Source: Calycina herbarum
Taxonomy: Eukaryota > Ascomycota > Leotiomycetes > Helotiales > Pezizellaceae
Assembly: GCA_001414485.1 (NCBI GenBank)
Contig: LLEY01000076.1
Span: 62,001 to 126,000 of the forward strand
Direction of reading: 5' to 3'
Length of the DNA: 64,000 nucleotides
Shown here: positions 36,687-47,703 of the stretch, one piece after another
Numbering within the stretch: the first letter of the stretch is position 1
How the letters are laid out: each line of letters begins with the position of its first letter
The notes under the pieces: model-generated
Told to the model about the DNA's origin: nothing
Seen by the model: only the letters and a program-made list of their open reading frames with translations
The model's database searches: none
Made by a program: the position numbers and the translations under genes

Positions 36687-37464
36687 TCTCCTATTGCGTA
36701 CTTCATGTTTTTCACGAAATGTTCCTTCACGGGAAGGAGATAATGAATGAGGCGCATTTTCTTTGAACCCAAAATCATTTAGAGACAATTTTACTGTTTA
36801 ATACATGCCCTGTCATTGCTCTACTTGTAGACCGTGTTTCTACTTCCCACTTGGAAGTGATCTTCAAGATCGTCTTTCTAAAAATATCAAGCTGGTGTTC
36901 TTCGGGGGAACCTTGCGTGTTTGAGGGCCGTACGCGGGGATTAGCCCACTACTCTTCAATCAGCACCATCCAACTCAGATACGCTCGGCTAACCTCATTC
37001 CTCTATCAACTTTGACCTGTATCGGCACCATGCACCTCCTTATACATATTACTTGTAGAAGGTTAATATAGTGTTAAGAGGGTTTAGTAAATTAAGGGTC
37101 TAGTGAGGTAGGATGAACTTGGCTGCGACAAATCCACTCTTGAATTTGTAAAGTCTGTTTACCCCACCAAACAAGCGTTTCAATGATTCAATCCCGCTAA
37201 ATTGTCCGATGTAGTTTAGTGTTACCTTACCTTAAAAATGTTTCTACGTCTGATCCTTTGGTACGAAACGCTTACGTTGACTATCTTTACTGCTCTCTCC
37301 AGTGGTCATCTCTCCGACGGACACTTCTCCGGGGTTCCTGGATAGGTATTCATCCGTAGAAAAGATGCCTTCCCATTGGTTTATCTCTTCGTGTTGAATA
37401 GACTACTGCAAGATACCTTGTTGTTTGTGCCGTATACTGCGGCACTGGTAGCTTCGGTTGAGAG

Positions 37465-37782
37465 ATGGAAAGCTTGGATGACTGCAGCTGCAAGGTATTC
37501 AAGGCTTGCTTCAACCAGAGATTATCCGACTGCCACTGGTATCAAGACCTACAAGCTAGCACCCGCATAAGCTTGGACACAAACAGACGTGCGGTTGATG
37601 TGTGGTACATCCAAACATTTGTATTTGCTCCGACCGCAGACGATCATACATGCCTGTTTCTCGAAATTCGTCACATACTTCGTGGACTTGGAGAAAACTG
37701 GATAGCTGTGAGAGAAGGAACTGTCTCCAGAGTTGGAGAAGTAACAGAGCGCTGGAGATTCATCCCGAATACTGGTATATAA
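37465..37782 (+). CDS. Possible small protein, 105 aa, doubtful
   Basis: ATG-started open frame. The second half (VWYIQTFVFAPTADDHTC, HILRGLGENWIAVREG, ERWRFIPNTGI) looks more protein-like than chance, but no family is recognised and there is no signal peptide. The stop lies in the TATA region of the tyrosinase gene, which argues against independent function. It could be the end of an eroded gene. Confidence 0.25.
   Translation: MESLDDCSCKVFKACFNQRLSDCHWYQDLQASTRISLDTNRRAVDVWYIQTFVFAPTADDHTCLFLEIRHILRGLGENWIAVREGTVSRVGEVTERWRFIPNTGI
37776..37782 (+). promoter_or_regulatory. TATA box of the tyrosinase gene
   Basis: TATATAA lies 95 bp before the tyrosinase ATG, a normal distance for a regulated fungal promoter. 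Confidence 0.55.
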
Positions 37783-37870
37783 CTTTGTGCTGGAGCCGGT
37801 AGTATTTTCTAATCATCAACAGTTTTCCAATCATTCTATTCAACAGGCTCATTCCATTCATTAAAAGATA

Positions 37871-39186
37871 ATGTCTTTAACTCGTTTTATTACTTTGGCA
37901 TCTTTCATCACAGGAGCTCTCAGTGCTTGTGCTTCGATTGAAACTCGCAAAGAATGGCGATCTTTCACAACCGATGAACAAACAGCTTGGATCACTGCCG
38001 TCAAAGTAAGTCATCCTAACCCCAATTCTTGAGAATACCTCACCTAACAATCCAGTGCATGGCCAAACTTCCACATCTCGATACTCTCGTTTCAACAGTT
38101 GGAGACTTCGCCTCAACTTTCGCCAACATCACAACTGATTCATCTCTCTACGATGACTATGCCTACGTTCATTCCGACTTGAACCCAACAATCCACTTCA
38201 CCGGTCTCTTCTACCCATTCCACAGATACTTCGTCTGGAGTTACACCCAAGCCTTGAAAAATGACTGTGGCTACACCGGCGTCTCTCCATATTGGGATTG
38301 GACACTTGGTACGTTTCCTTCTCACCCTTACTCCTCTCGCTAATCCCCTTCAGACGCCGCCGACGTTGTAAACTCCAACATGTGGTCCGACGATACCTCT
38401 TCAGGTCTAGGTCAAGCAACCGGCGATGTAGCAAACGACATCGAATTAATAACCGGTGGATTCTCATCCGATTTCACCCTCGCATATCCAGCTTCCCATC
38501 CTCTACGAAGAAACTTCACACTCCAGCCGTGGGCAGCTTTCACGGGCGTCGCGCTTTTTACAGAGCCATATAAATTGGCGAACACTAGTTTCACGCCTGA
38601 AGCTATTGATTCCTTGGTTTCTAGTTATGTAGGTGATTTCAAAGGGTTTCAAACAGCTATGGAGGCTTTTGAGGGTCCACATTCTGCTGTGCATGAGATT
38701 GTTGGAGGGTGAGTGTTTTATTTTTGTCAAGGGGGATTGAGGGATTACAGACTGACGAAATGTAGGGATCTGGGAGGATATTGTCCTGAGAATGCTAATG
38801 CTGCTTGTTTTGCAAATGCGCCTTCGCCTACTTTTTCTGCTAATGAACCGATGTTTTGGATGCATCATGGCGTAAGTCTTCCTCATTCTCATCCACTACC
38901 CACCTCTCTCTCCATGTCAATGTTTATAATACTGACTTGAGCTTTATAGAATGTCGACCGCATCTGGTGGAAATGGCAAAACGCCAACGCCGACAACCTC
39001 AACGCGTTCGAAGGAGGAAGTGTCCAAAATCTCACCAGTTATCCCGAGTGGTCTAATGGAGCAGCGCCTATGTTGAGTATGGAGAGTGTGCTTCCTGATG
39101 ATGGGATTCTACTTAATGCTGGGTCTACGCTTGGGGACGTGTGGATCACTGAGGGGGATCTTTTGTGTTATACTTATGATTCTTAA
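37871..39186 (+). CDS. Secreted short tyrosinase (type-3 copper), 361 aa
   Basis: Five exons: 37871-38005, 38056-38308, 38354-38708, 38766-38871 and 38950-39186. Introns are 50, 45, 57 and 78 bp, phases agree. Residues 1 to about 20 form a signal peptide (FITLASFITGALSACA). The CuA site is H84, H92 and H101 (YPFHRYFVWSY); the CuB site is H239, H243 and H281/H282 (EPMFWMHHGNVDRIWW). The domain ends soon after, so the C-terminal cap domain of long latent tyrosinases is absent. Family knowledge: oxidation of monophenols or diphenols to quinones, e.g. in melanin or plant-phenol metabolism. Export suggests action outside the cell or in the wall. Confidence 0.9.
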
Positions 39187-39864
39187 GCGATGTGAGGGCT
39201 GAATTGGGAGTGAAGGGAGGAGGATGGGGAGGGGGAGGGGGAGATACTTTGCTATGATTTTCCTTTGTTTGCTTCTCTTGTTAAGGGGGAAATTTTTTGT
39301 TGCTGGTGGAGGGTTCTAGAGGGCTCGTGTTATATTGTATATTATTGTTTCTTCTCTGGGTATGTAGTTTTTGCCAAATATTTCAAGTGTCTCATTGAGT
39401 AAACCCAACCTGAACTTCAATCCCGAAACTTGTGATGAGCCGAAATGGTAAGTGTCTTTACTTCCCAAGGCGGTGGGGGGTGAAGTGGACAAGTTTAGAA
39501 TAGAAACTCGCTAATAAAATTAAATCCGAAGCTCGGCCTCCCAAAAGAGAACCTGTCAGAATTTGATGTTATTATGTTACCAAAATTTAAGTTGATCTAT
39601 CTTTTAAAATAAAGGAGTTATGATCAACTCGATCGACAAAAGGAACGTGCTTTAGAGCACATACTTCTCAAATGCAAATTCAGATTCTGTGCATCAGTGT
39701 TGTACAGAAATATTTGTTCTATTTACAGTACCCCTTGCACAAATTCGCTACTAAGAATCATTGAACGGTGGGTTGAGGAGAATTTTGTTCGTACAAGCTA
39801 CTACCAACATCCTTCCAGACCACCTAAAGCCCTCCTAAAACAAACCATGCAAATCAATCTTATC
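39187..39864. other. Intergenic stretch between tyrosinase and BTB gene A
   Basis: GC-poor, no protein-like frame. The plus-strand frame 39697-40119 mostly overlaps the BTB gene in antisense and is a shadow. Confidence 0.5.
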
Positions 39865-41080
39865 TCAACCCCGGGGGTTCAATCTTTCGTGTTGGGTTGT
39901 CATGTGAAGACTATGCGATATCAGTACAGGTCTTGGCTTATTAGCCAGGACCTTGTCAATTTTTTGTGTAATATTAACTGGCAGACATTCTCTGTGACTT
40001 TTTGGCATCTGGCACGCTTGTATCACATCTGGCAGATGGGCGATGCTTATTGTTTTCAACTGCAAAACAAACGTATTGACACTGACTGTGATACTCTCGG
40101 TGCTTTTGATCGGCCATAATTCTGAATGTATTAGATTCAAAATCAGGGAGCCATAAGAAAGAATGACGCAGTTTTTATCGCCATGGCAACAGTTTGCCGC
40201 AGCCCTCGGGATCTGGTTGCGCTTCGCAGAAGTAAGATATTTGTCCTCGAGCATTGCCGCGAGATCGTATGGGACTTTAAGAATTATATCGAGGTCTTTT
40301 CGACGACATTCGAGAATGCTTTCTATGATCATGTAAGTCAAAGTTCTTTCAAAAGTCTCAAGGTAGAATACCAATAATTTGAGGAGGCATCGGGCAGTTT
40401 GAAAGTCTACCGCTTCCAATGGGTTCCAAACTTCTGACGAGCTTCTCTGCTAAGTTTTGGAAAACCTTTTCACGACCTAGAGTCCATGCAATAAAGAGCC
40501 AATGTTCTTGACCTTTTTTCAGACATTCAGTCTCTTCGTTCGCTAACCAGGACTTGACCCAAGGTTGAATGAGTTCCACACAGTCGTATTGATCAACCAA
40601 TATTGCAACCGACAGCAAGGTGTGGTATGTTAATGTAGAAGGAATGTTGACGAATTGGACATGTGCTATTCTAAGCAGGTAGAGTAAAGCTATCGAGTCG
40701 TCGTCGTGAAAATCCAATTGTGATACGTCTGAGTGTTGGGCCTTCCCGCTCATTAAAGCCTTTTCATCATCGCCCGAAGCAGCCACCATAATTGATTCAC
40801 CAGAACCCACTTTTTCGTCGGTTTCTAGTTCCCTGAATACATCATTCTTGGCCGTGTCGTTGGTACTTCCTCGGTTATCTGCCTCGGACGGTTCACTTGT
40901 CGCAGATCCAAGACGACCAAAAGGTGGATGAATGAATTTCCGCCATACAGGGCTACTGAGACACATGGCAGCTGAATTCACTTTGCCTATAGCACGTACT
41001 CCTTCATGCTCCACAATAATATCCAAGTCGCCATCAGGGAAGGTAAAAAAAGAGGCGAGGTCCGGTGCCGAAATAGTCAT
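39865..41080 (-). CDS. BTB/POZ-domain protein, paralogue A, 388 aa
   Basis: Exons are 41080-40372 and 40322-39865. The 49-bp intron has donor GTATTC, acceptor ATCATAG and joins in phase 1, giving PPQIIESILECRR. The N-terminus (FFTFPDGDLDIIVEHEG, AIGKVNSAAMCLSSPVWRKF) is the BTB entry seen in many fungal proteins of the 'BTB domain transcription factor/hypothetical' type. A variable acidic linker follows, then LLYLLRIAHVQFVNIPSTL and LVDQYDCVELIQPWVKSWL, the usual helical second half. The C-terminal third has CCHGDKNC and a conserved end (RLNPRG) shared with paralogue B. Molecular role unknown; BTB domains often dimerise or bind Cul3. Confidence 0.8.
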
Positions 41081-42133
41081 GGCTGCGGATTTCAAGTCGG
41101 GCAAGTGAACAGAAGAAAGTGTAATATGTATGGTTTGAAAAGGAAGTTGGTTCTTGCTAGAATTTAGGAGAAACCGGTGGTGCTGCTCGCTGTCGTCGCT
41201 GCATCAATGGGATGGTCTGGGTCTTCTATCAGTTCTTTTTGGATGATCCTAAAGAACTGGTAAAATAGGACTTGTTGTCGGTCGTTTGGATTCACCTTGT
41301 TTGAATTCTCCTGGATTTTGTTAGCTGTAATTCTCCCAAGAATAATGCCTACTTGCAATAATGATGAAAATCCAAGCAGGGGTTGTTGTGGTCGACGTGT
41401 TGCACCATATGGATAAGAAAACCATATGGATAAGAAACAGCTTGACATTAACTAGGGCAAGGCCCTGTACTTATAGACGACTAAAGGCGCTAGCAGCGCC
41501 AAGACACTAGCTAAGCGAGCAACCAAGTTTGGGGAGTTTGGGTTGCGCTTACCTATTTTAGATTAGCTGCCAATCCCATGGGAAATCGTGTGCCAGGTGC
41601 TCTGGATACTCGGCAAGGGAGGGGAGATACTCTCCTATGACTTTCTTTTGTTTATTTTTCTTTTTATTTGGTGGATGAATTAGCTCCCTGAATGCTGTGT
41701 ATTGTATACTACCACTTATTCTATAGCCCAAGTGGCACTTTTTAAGGATTTCATATATTTCATTGAGCTTGAGTTTTGAAGCTTGTGATCTCTCTTTCAA
41801 ATAATGATACTAACTTTGGGATATTGCGAGAAGATTAATGAGGCAGGTTCGTAAAGAAAAGTTTGCAATTGTAAATATGACTTTTACGTGAAGAAAAGAC
41901 AGGTTGAACTAGAGAACTAATCAGCAGAACAAAATCCAAAATGTACGGCTCCAAAAAGCAGCTCCGGAGTTAGTGATATAGTAAAAACCCATCACGCACC
42001 GTAGACCACCCGAAAGTCAACGCCAGGGTCATAAAGGGGTGGAGATAAATATATGGAAAGTACCTACACCACAAACAAGACTAATTCCAATTACCGAGCT
42101 CTCAAACCACCGTCCATGAGATACGATCTCATC
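41081..42133. other. Spacer between the two BTB genes
   Basis: Minus-strand open frames 41164-41448 and 41558-41800 are weak and unrecognised. Around 41455-41520 there are small hairpins (gggcaaggccct; ggcgctagcagcgcc). It probably includes the promoter of BTB gene A and 3' flank of gene B. Confidence 0.45.
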
Positions 42134-43503
42134 TCAACCTCGTGGATGTGGATTCAATCTTCCGTGTTGGATTCGCATATGACGGGTGTGTGAGTCCAGA
42201 ACAGGTGACCGGCGCTGAGCATTCAAGTTGTCCAATTCTCTTGGAATATCACTTGGAAGACAGTCCTTGTGACTCTTGCGTACCCCGTGGTGTACGAAGT
42301 CTGGAAGTTGCTGAATCTTGATACTTTTCAAGTGCCACAACAGGGTATCCAGGCTGAAACTGTTTAAGTCCTTTACACTTTTCGCAGGCCATAATTCCAG
42401 ATCCAACAAATTGAGGACAAGAGATCCATAAGATATAGCATCGCAATCAATGTTACCGTGGCGGCATTTGATGGCCCGGGGCTCCAATCTAGGTAAGACC
42501 GGTGAGTTGCCCTCGGGGAACTTCCGCTCGAGGGATTGCACAACTTTATAAACCAAGTCTAGTATCGATTGCATTTCCAGCTGGCGACACTCAAGAATAC
42601 TCTCTAAAACTTCATGAGTATCTATGGAGTAACATTGGGGCTAGACTAACCGATAAGCAGAGGAGGGGATGGCCCTTCTAGAAAGTTGCCAGGTTGGAGG
42701 AAAGTGTAGAGGGACGAGTATGGTATACTACCTGCATACAATACATCCCTCACACATTTTTTAGCTAAGTTCTGTAAAACTGTTTCCCGTCCGAGGGCCC
42801 ACGCGATGAACAGCCAGTTTGTCTGTCCCTCTTTTAGGGACTCGGAGTTCTCATTCGCAAGCCAGTTCTGGACCCAGGGTTGAATAAATTCTACACAGTC
42901 GTACTGATCCACTATGACTGCCACAGATAAAAGGGTCTTGTAGGGAAGAGTTGTAGGGATGCCGACAAACTGAACATGGGCTATACGAAGTAGCAAAAGC
43001 AAAGCTTCCGAATCGTCATCCTGGAAATCCAACTCCGGTTCTTCGTCGCTCTCCGAATCCACAGAAACAGTTTGATCGCCGCTAAGAGCGACTACCATAC
43101 CAGGTTCCTCGATGTCCGCTTCGTGTGCATTTGAGCATACACCCGCTTTCTTCTCAGATGTGAGGTAACCTTCAGAAAGCTCGTTGTCGTCAAATTCAAA
43201 GGATTCTCGCCTCGCACGGCCAAGACGACCAAATGGCTGTTCCCAAAAATCAGTTTACTTCATTAGGAAATACTCGGGAGGTACAAGATGAGTAAAGCGT
43301 GTTTGCCACCTCTTTAGTCTGACTAGAATAGGAAAATATGGTCTAAGTTTTCAACGTACTGGATGAATGAACTTCCGCCAAATGGGACTAGCACGAGCCA
43401 TAGCAGATGAAGACACTTTCCCTACAACGCGTTCCCCTTCGTGCGTTAAAACGATGGACAAGTCACCGTCGGGAAAAGTGAAAAGCGAGGCGGGATTTGA
43501 CAT
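42134..43503 (-). CDS. BTB/POZ-domain protein, paralogue B, 399 aa
   Basis: Exons are 43503-43360, 43236-42651 and 42603-42134. Introns are 123 bp (donor GTACGT, phase 0) and 47 bp (donor GTTAGT, acceptor TTTTAG, phase 1). The start is MSNPASLFTFPDGDL. It aligns with paralogue A along its whole length: WRKFIHP-PFGRLG, LLLLLRIAHVQFVGIPTTL, VDQYDCVEFIQPWVQNWL, ESILECR, SYGSLVLNLLDLELWP and RLNPHPRG. The first intron falls exactly between FIHP and PFGRLG, where paralogue A is continuous. Same orientation as A, about 1 kb upstream; a tandem duplication. Confidence 0.85.
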
Positions 43504-44656
43504 TGCGGAGGTACCAATAATAACGACGGATTCAACAGAGAGATATTAGAAGTGTTGCAAGAGAACCGCTTTGGAAAATAGCTTGGGAAATGGAAATCGA
43601 TGTTTTTGCGTTAAACAGAAATGATTGAATCCCAAAAGGTTAGCTGATGAAGAAGTCCCGGCTTTAGACTCTCAGAGTTTCTTATACAAATTAGCTTTTT
43701 AGCCTCTCATAAACTGATTCCAGATCATACTAATAATCATTAAACGATTCGGTGAAGTGGAAACAATTGTTCTAACCAGCAAGAGGGGAGGGAATTCAAA
43801 CGATAAATCGGTCGGAAGCAGAAGCAGCTCAGATATAATGATACGCTCGAACAGGAGTTGGACTTGAAGGATAATACAATGTAGTGACCAGCCTGGTGAC
43901 GAGAATTTGCGAGTACCCCCAAGTGATGGTACTAGAGTGAGGTTGACAGCAAACGAAGTCCAGCGCTTATCTATTTTTAAAGCGGCCGCTCCACACGTGA
44001 CAGTCCCCGATTCACGTGAGTGCCAGGGCTCCGCGAATACTTCAAGGCAGCTCGTATCTGCACCGTCGATCTTCCTCCACAGCTTCTCAATCGCAACGAG
44101 CAACCAGCTACAACGACCTCATACTTCTATTCTCATCCGCGCACCGCGCGAACGACAATCTCGGGGGTCAACATGTATCTTACCTAGCATCAGAAGGGGA
44201 AGCAAGTTGAATTACTTGTAACAGTGAATCAGAACTTCAGATATGTGGAAGAAGAGCATCACGGTCTGAAGCACAGTCTCCCCACAATCAAATATGCTCT
44301 TGCTAACACAATTCCCATACAGGTCTTGCGAGTCTCGATATACTGCTACACCATCAGGCTCTACTGTGCCATTCCTCGATCTGAATGAGGTGAATTCACC
44401 AAGTCGTCTATAATTCACCTTCAATCAGGGGTCACCTGTTCAACGCGGAGCATTCCTGCGACTTATCGCGCGATGGTTCCATTAGGTGCGGATATGGCAT
44501 CTGTCTTCTGTCGTTAAAGAATAATTACATACCTTTAGTCATAGCAAAAATCCAAGTCTATTTTCTACTCGATTTCACAGAACCATGATGTGAGACCTGG
44601 GTGAGATCCCATACAACTCCTGGTCCTGCATGACCTTACTTTGCTGCCCGGTACGA

Positions 44657-44756
44657 GGGCACCGACCGAAACTGGTACGAGTTGACTTGATCCCAACTCG
44701 CAAGCGAAGGACACGTTAATCCGATGTCGGCCTCAAAACCAATGATTTAAACTTTT
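44657..44756 (+). repeat. Direct repeat, copy 1
   Basis: Similar to 44965-45064 in order and spacing: ggcaccgaccg, tggtacgagttgacttgatc, caactcgcaagc, gtcggcctc, then AT-rich with aaactttt. Confidence 0.65.
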
Positions 44757-44964
44757 ACAAAAACCCCCCTCCAATTTTCGACTTTGCCACTGTCAGATCG
44801 AGCTTTCTGGTAAGTCCTATCCTCACCGCTTAGTTGTGGGCTAGTCAGCTAACCATAAAAGCCGCGACCTATCCATTCTGTGGTGCCCAACAGATCCCAG
44901 AACAAGCACTAAAAGAGCAAGTCACGCTATTGTTTTGTCTGAATCTTTCGCCCGGCATTCCTTA

Positions 44965-45064
44965 GGCAACGACCGTAAGTGGCACGAGTTGATTTGATCG
45001 CAACTTGCAAGCTGGAATGGGATCAACCAGTCGGTGTCCCGAGAAAAAACATTATAAACTTTCC
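44965..45064 (+). repeat. Direct repeat, copy 2
   Basis: Diverged copy of 44657-44756: ggcaacgaccg, tggcacgagttgatttgatc, caacttgcaagc, gtcggtgtc, then aaactttc. Most differences are transitions. Confidence 0.65.
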
Positions 45065-46757
45065 TGATAGAAATGTGTAAAGAGCCCCATGGGTTCCATT
45101 ACTATCAAACATTCTGAATCGGAGATCGAAATCGAGCACCAGTCGATTTCGCCAACTTCACCACTACCCGAGAGTCGGCACAGCATGTCAACCCACAGCC
45201 TCTGTAGGGTAAGCCACCCCTAGCTTCTTAACTCCCGGCTCCCCTGGAAACAAGTAATGGTAACGCGGCCGAAACTTCGCTCGCTTTCCAACTACCTCTA
45301 TTAACCTTCGACGCCTTCTACGATTTACGCTCGTGGCGGCTACTTCATATTTCTAAATAGAGTAGCGTAGGGGAGATCGATGTTTTCAAATCTCAAGTCT
45401 TCTCATATGTCTTACTTCAATTCAACTAACTTGTGCCAATTGAAAAATTCAGTTTACTAAAATAGCGCATTCCAACTCGAGAGGCATCCTTGGAAGAATC
45501 TTGTATATGATCTTATGGAGATAGGCAGAAGAGGGCTTAGGTTGTACATATCTCCATACTCAGAAATTGCCCAGACTGCAATTATAATTCACGATCTTAG
45601 CTTTGGTAACTCGAAAAGAAATGTGAACTTAACTGACTTGCAAAGATCTTCCAGGGAATCTCAACAATAATGGTGGCTATCTATTTTACTACAAATTATG
45701 TGTAGGTGACCTGAAGTGCTCTCTCTACCATGAAGAGTAAACAAGCGGTAATTCCTAGGAAAAATAGCTTCAAGGAGCGTTTAACCCATATCACGTCAGA
45801 ATGGGCCTCATTCAGGAGGCTGCAGTCAACTTGGAAAGTAACTTGGGCATAGTCTTATAGAACTCGAAAAGCTGCTTTTACGCTTGCAATTTTTCAAGTC
45901 GCTTTTGTTGTCGATTCGCGTGCCGCTATCGAATTGAGGAAATAATTTGTTGACAGTGGTGGTACACTGCACATGAATGTATGAGTCTTTTCTTTGCCAT
46001 CAGACGTTCATTGGTAATGCTAAAATAGATCAAAATACCTGAGAATAGACCCCTCTGCTCAGAGAGCTGCCAATGAAAGTTGGTTAAAGATCGTAAAGTG
46101 CATATAGCCTTTGGAAGAACCGTTGGTGAAGAAATATCGAAGTGTGAGAGGAAATTCAAATCAGATAGTGCATCTTATCGTCTTCTCCACGTTTGGGTCA
46201 GTGCTTGACTATTCTTCTCTATTAATTTTCGGGATTTCTTACAGGATGCTTCCTCTTAATTTCTTGGGTGACTTAACTGTTGAACCTTGACAAAAGGAGG
46301 GAGTGCTTTTGAAATCATCTGAATAACAAACCCGTTTCTTGAAAATCTTTTTCGAATGCTTCTCCTCTACTCCCATGTGGCCTATTTCACTCCTCGCGGA
46401 TCATCAATTCAAAATTAAACTCCTCTTCTTAGGTTAGAGGATATTTCTTTTTCTCAAACCCGAACCTCGCTCGATGGTGACTTGGGGGTTGTTAATGCAG
46501 TATAGGCTACAAGATCAAGTAAAAGTGAGGTCGAGGCGACTCTCCTCACTTAAAGTGAAATTCACCACGACCTACAGACGTTTGCCTACCTATCACTATC
46601 TGTAAATCTTTCACTTGTTGTGTGACATCCAACTCAGATACAATTTCACGACTTTGGGTGACAGAATTCCCATTCTTCATCTTTCCAAGTCTGCCAATAA
46701 AACACAACAGCCTTCTAAAAGATCAAGTCACTCATACATCTTTACAGCAACACAAGA

Positions 46758-47280
46758 ATGGCACGCACAAAGCAACCCGCCAAAAAACCCAGCCCCTCGG
46801 GTGACACCGAAACTTGGAGGACGGCTCATGTACAAACCCGGCCAGAAGAGTCCCCGAGACAATCTGATCGTCCCAAAGCTGCGCAAATTTAAACCAAGCA
46901 GTAATTTTCCCCTCGTTATGAATCAAAGATACTAATTTTTCATAGTGAAAGCCCTTCATGAGATCCGAACATACCGAGCGGGACACAAGTGTCGCGACAA
47001 GAATGATGCTACAAAGCAATTGGTTCGAAAGCTCCCAATTCAACGACTCGTGCGCGAGATTGCCCAGAAATTGAAAAGTAACCTCGTTCGAGTCCAACCC
47101 TCCGCGATGGCTGCTATCAAACTCAAAGAGCTATTTCACACCATCTTCTTACACTATCTAGCAATTTCAGGCTAATAATTTCCCAGACGCCAACCTTTGC
47201 GCAATTCACGACACGCGAGTTACCCTTCAGGTCAAGGATGCGGATTTAGTTAAAAAGATCAGGCGTGAGAATGAGAGATA
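46758..47280 (+). pseudogene. Strongly diverged histone H3 / CENP-A-like sequence
   Basis: The start ATG at 46758 gives MARTKQPAKKP, the H3 N-terminus. After a frame change near 46800-46830, the reading continues LRKFKPS. An intron at 46911-46945 (donor GTAATT, branch ACTAAT, acceptor CATAG; phase 1) joins it to KALHEIRTYRAG ... KQLVRKLPIQRLVREIAQ, which matches H3 alphaN-alpha1. A further frame change near 47160 leads to DANLCAIHDTRVTLQVKDADL and VKKIRR at the end, matching the H3 alpha3/C-terminus. The alphaN-alpha1 segment carries about 10 extra residues, and alpha2 is very diverged. The whole fold is traceable but two frame changes are needed, so it is called a pseudogene; uncalled introns or a recoded fast-evolving variant are possible. 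Confidence 0.65.
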
Positions 47281-47570
47281 AAGGTTATGCGAGACATGAA
47301 ATATGGGGCGTCGAGTTTTGCAATGAAGCTTTTGAAGTTACCAAAAATACGGGGTGGATACAAGAGAATCATTCGAGGATCAGTGAAATGGGGAATTTCG
47401 AGTTCGCTTTGAAGAACTCTTATTGAAACTCAAGAAACAGTACAGCTTCTATCTGAAAAATCTCACTTATTCAACTTCACGCAAAACCCTCCGTAAACAC
47501 ATTTTAGGGAGTCAAAATGCATATCAATAACCTTAGTTATTCTAGCTCTGTAGTTCCCTTGATGGTGATT

Positions 47571-47676
47571 TGGCTTACTCCATAGCTGAAGGCTTACCTA
47601 GAGATTGACAGCTTACCAGTAATATATTTTTAGCCCCCAAATGTGTGCTAGCTTACTTCATGTTTGATCGCTTACG
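47571..47676 (+). repeat. Periodic GCTTAC motif, about 19-bp spacing
   Basis: GCTTAC starts at 47573, 47592, 47611, 47651 and 47670, i.e. steps of 19, 19, 40 and 19 bp. The sequence between the motifs is not conserved by eye. Confidence 0.55.
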
Positions 47677-47699
47677 GGTAATTATTTGGGGGCGAAAAA
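47627..47699. repeat. Short inverted repeat with CCCCCAAAT arms
   Basis: TTTTTAGCCCCCAAAT at 47627-47642 and its near-perfect reverse complement at 47684-47699 enclose 41 bp. It could be a minimal inverted-repeat element or a 3'-end hairpin of the neighbouring minus-strand gene. Confidence 0.55.
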
Positions 47700-47703
47700 A
47701 GAG

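Larger units (their letters stand above)
35963..37870. other. Intergenic stretch with a palindromic element and tyrosinase promoter
   Basis: It holds the C-rich inverted-repeat element (36589-36686). A 630-bp minus-strand open frame across that element is not protein-like. A small plus-strand frame lies at 37465-37782. Confidence 0.5.
43504..46757. other. AT-rich gap of 3.2 kb with a duplicated segment
   Basis: No supported gene; frames at 43699-44103 and 43907-44221 are not protein-like. About 100 bp at 44657-44756 recurs at 44965-45064. Confidence 0.45.

Noticed and set aside
36149..36778. 209-aa minus-strand frame
   Set aside because: It runs through the palindromic element and has no protein-like pattern.
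37465..44000. Secondary-metabolite cluster around the tyrosinase
   Set aside because: No synthase, P450 or cluster regulator lies nearby; neighbours are kap114 and BTB genes.
43699..44221. Overlapping frames on both strands near 44 kb
   Set aside because: No motif, no codon pattern, and AT-rich repeat surroundings.
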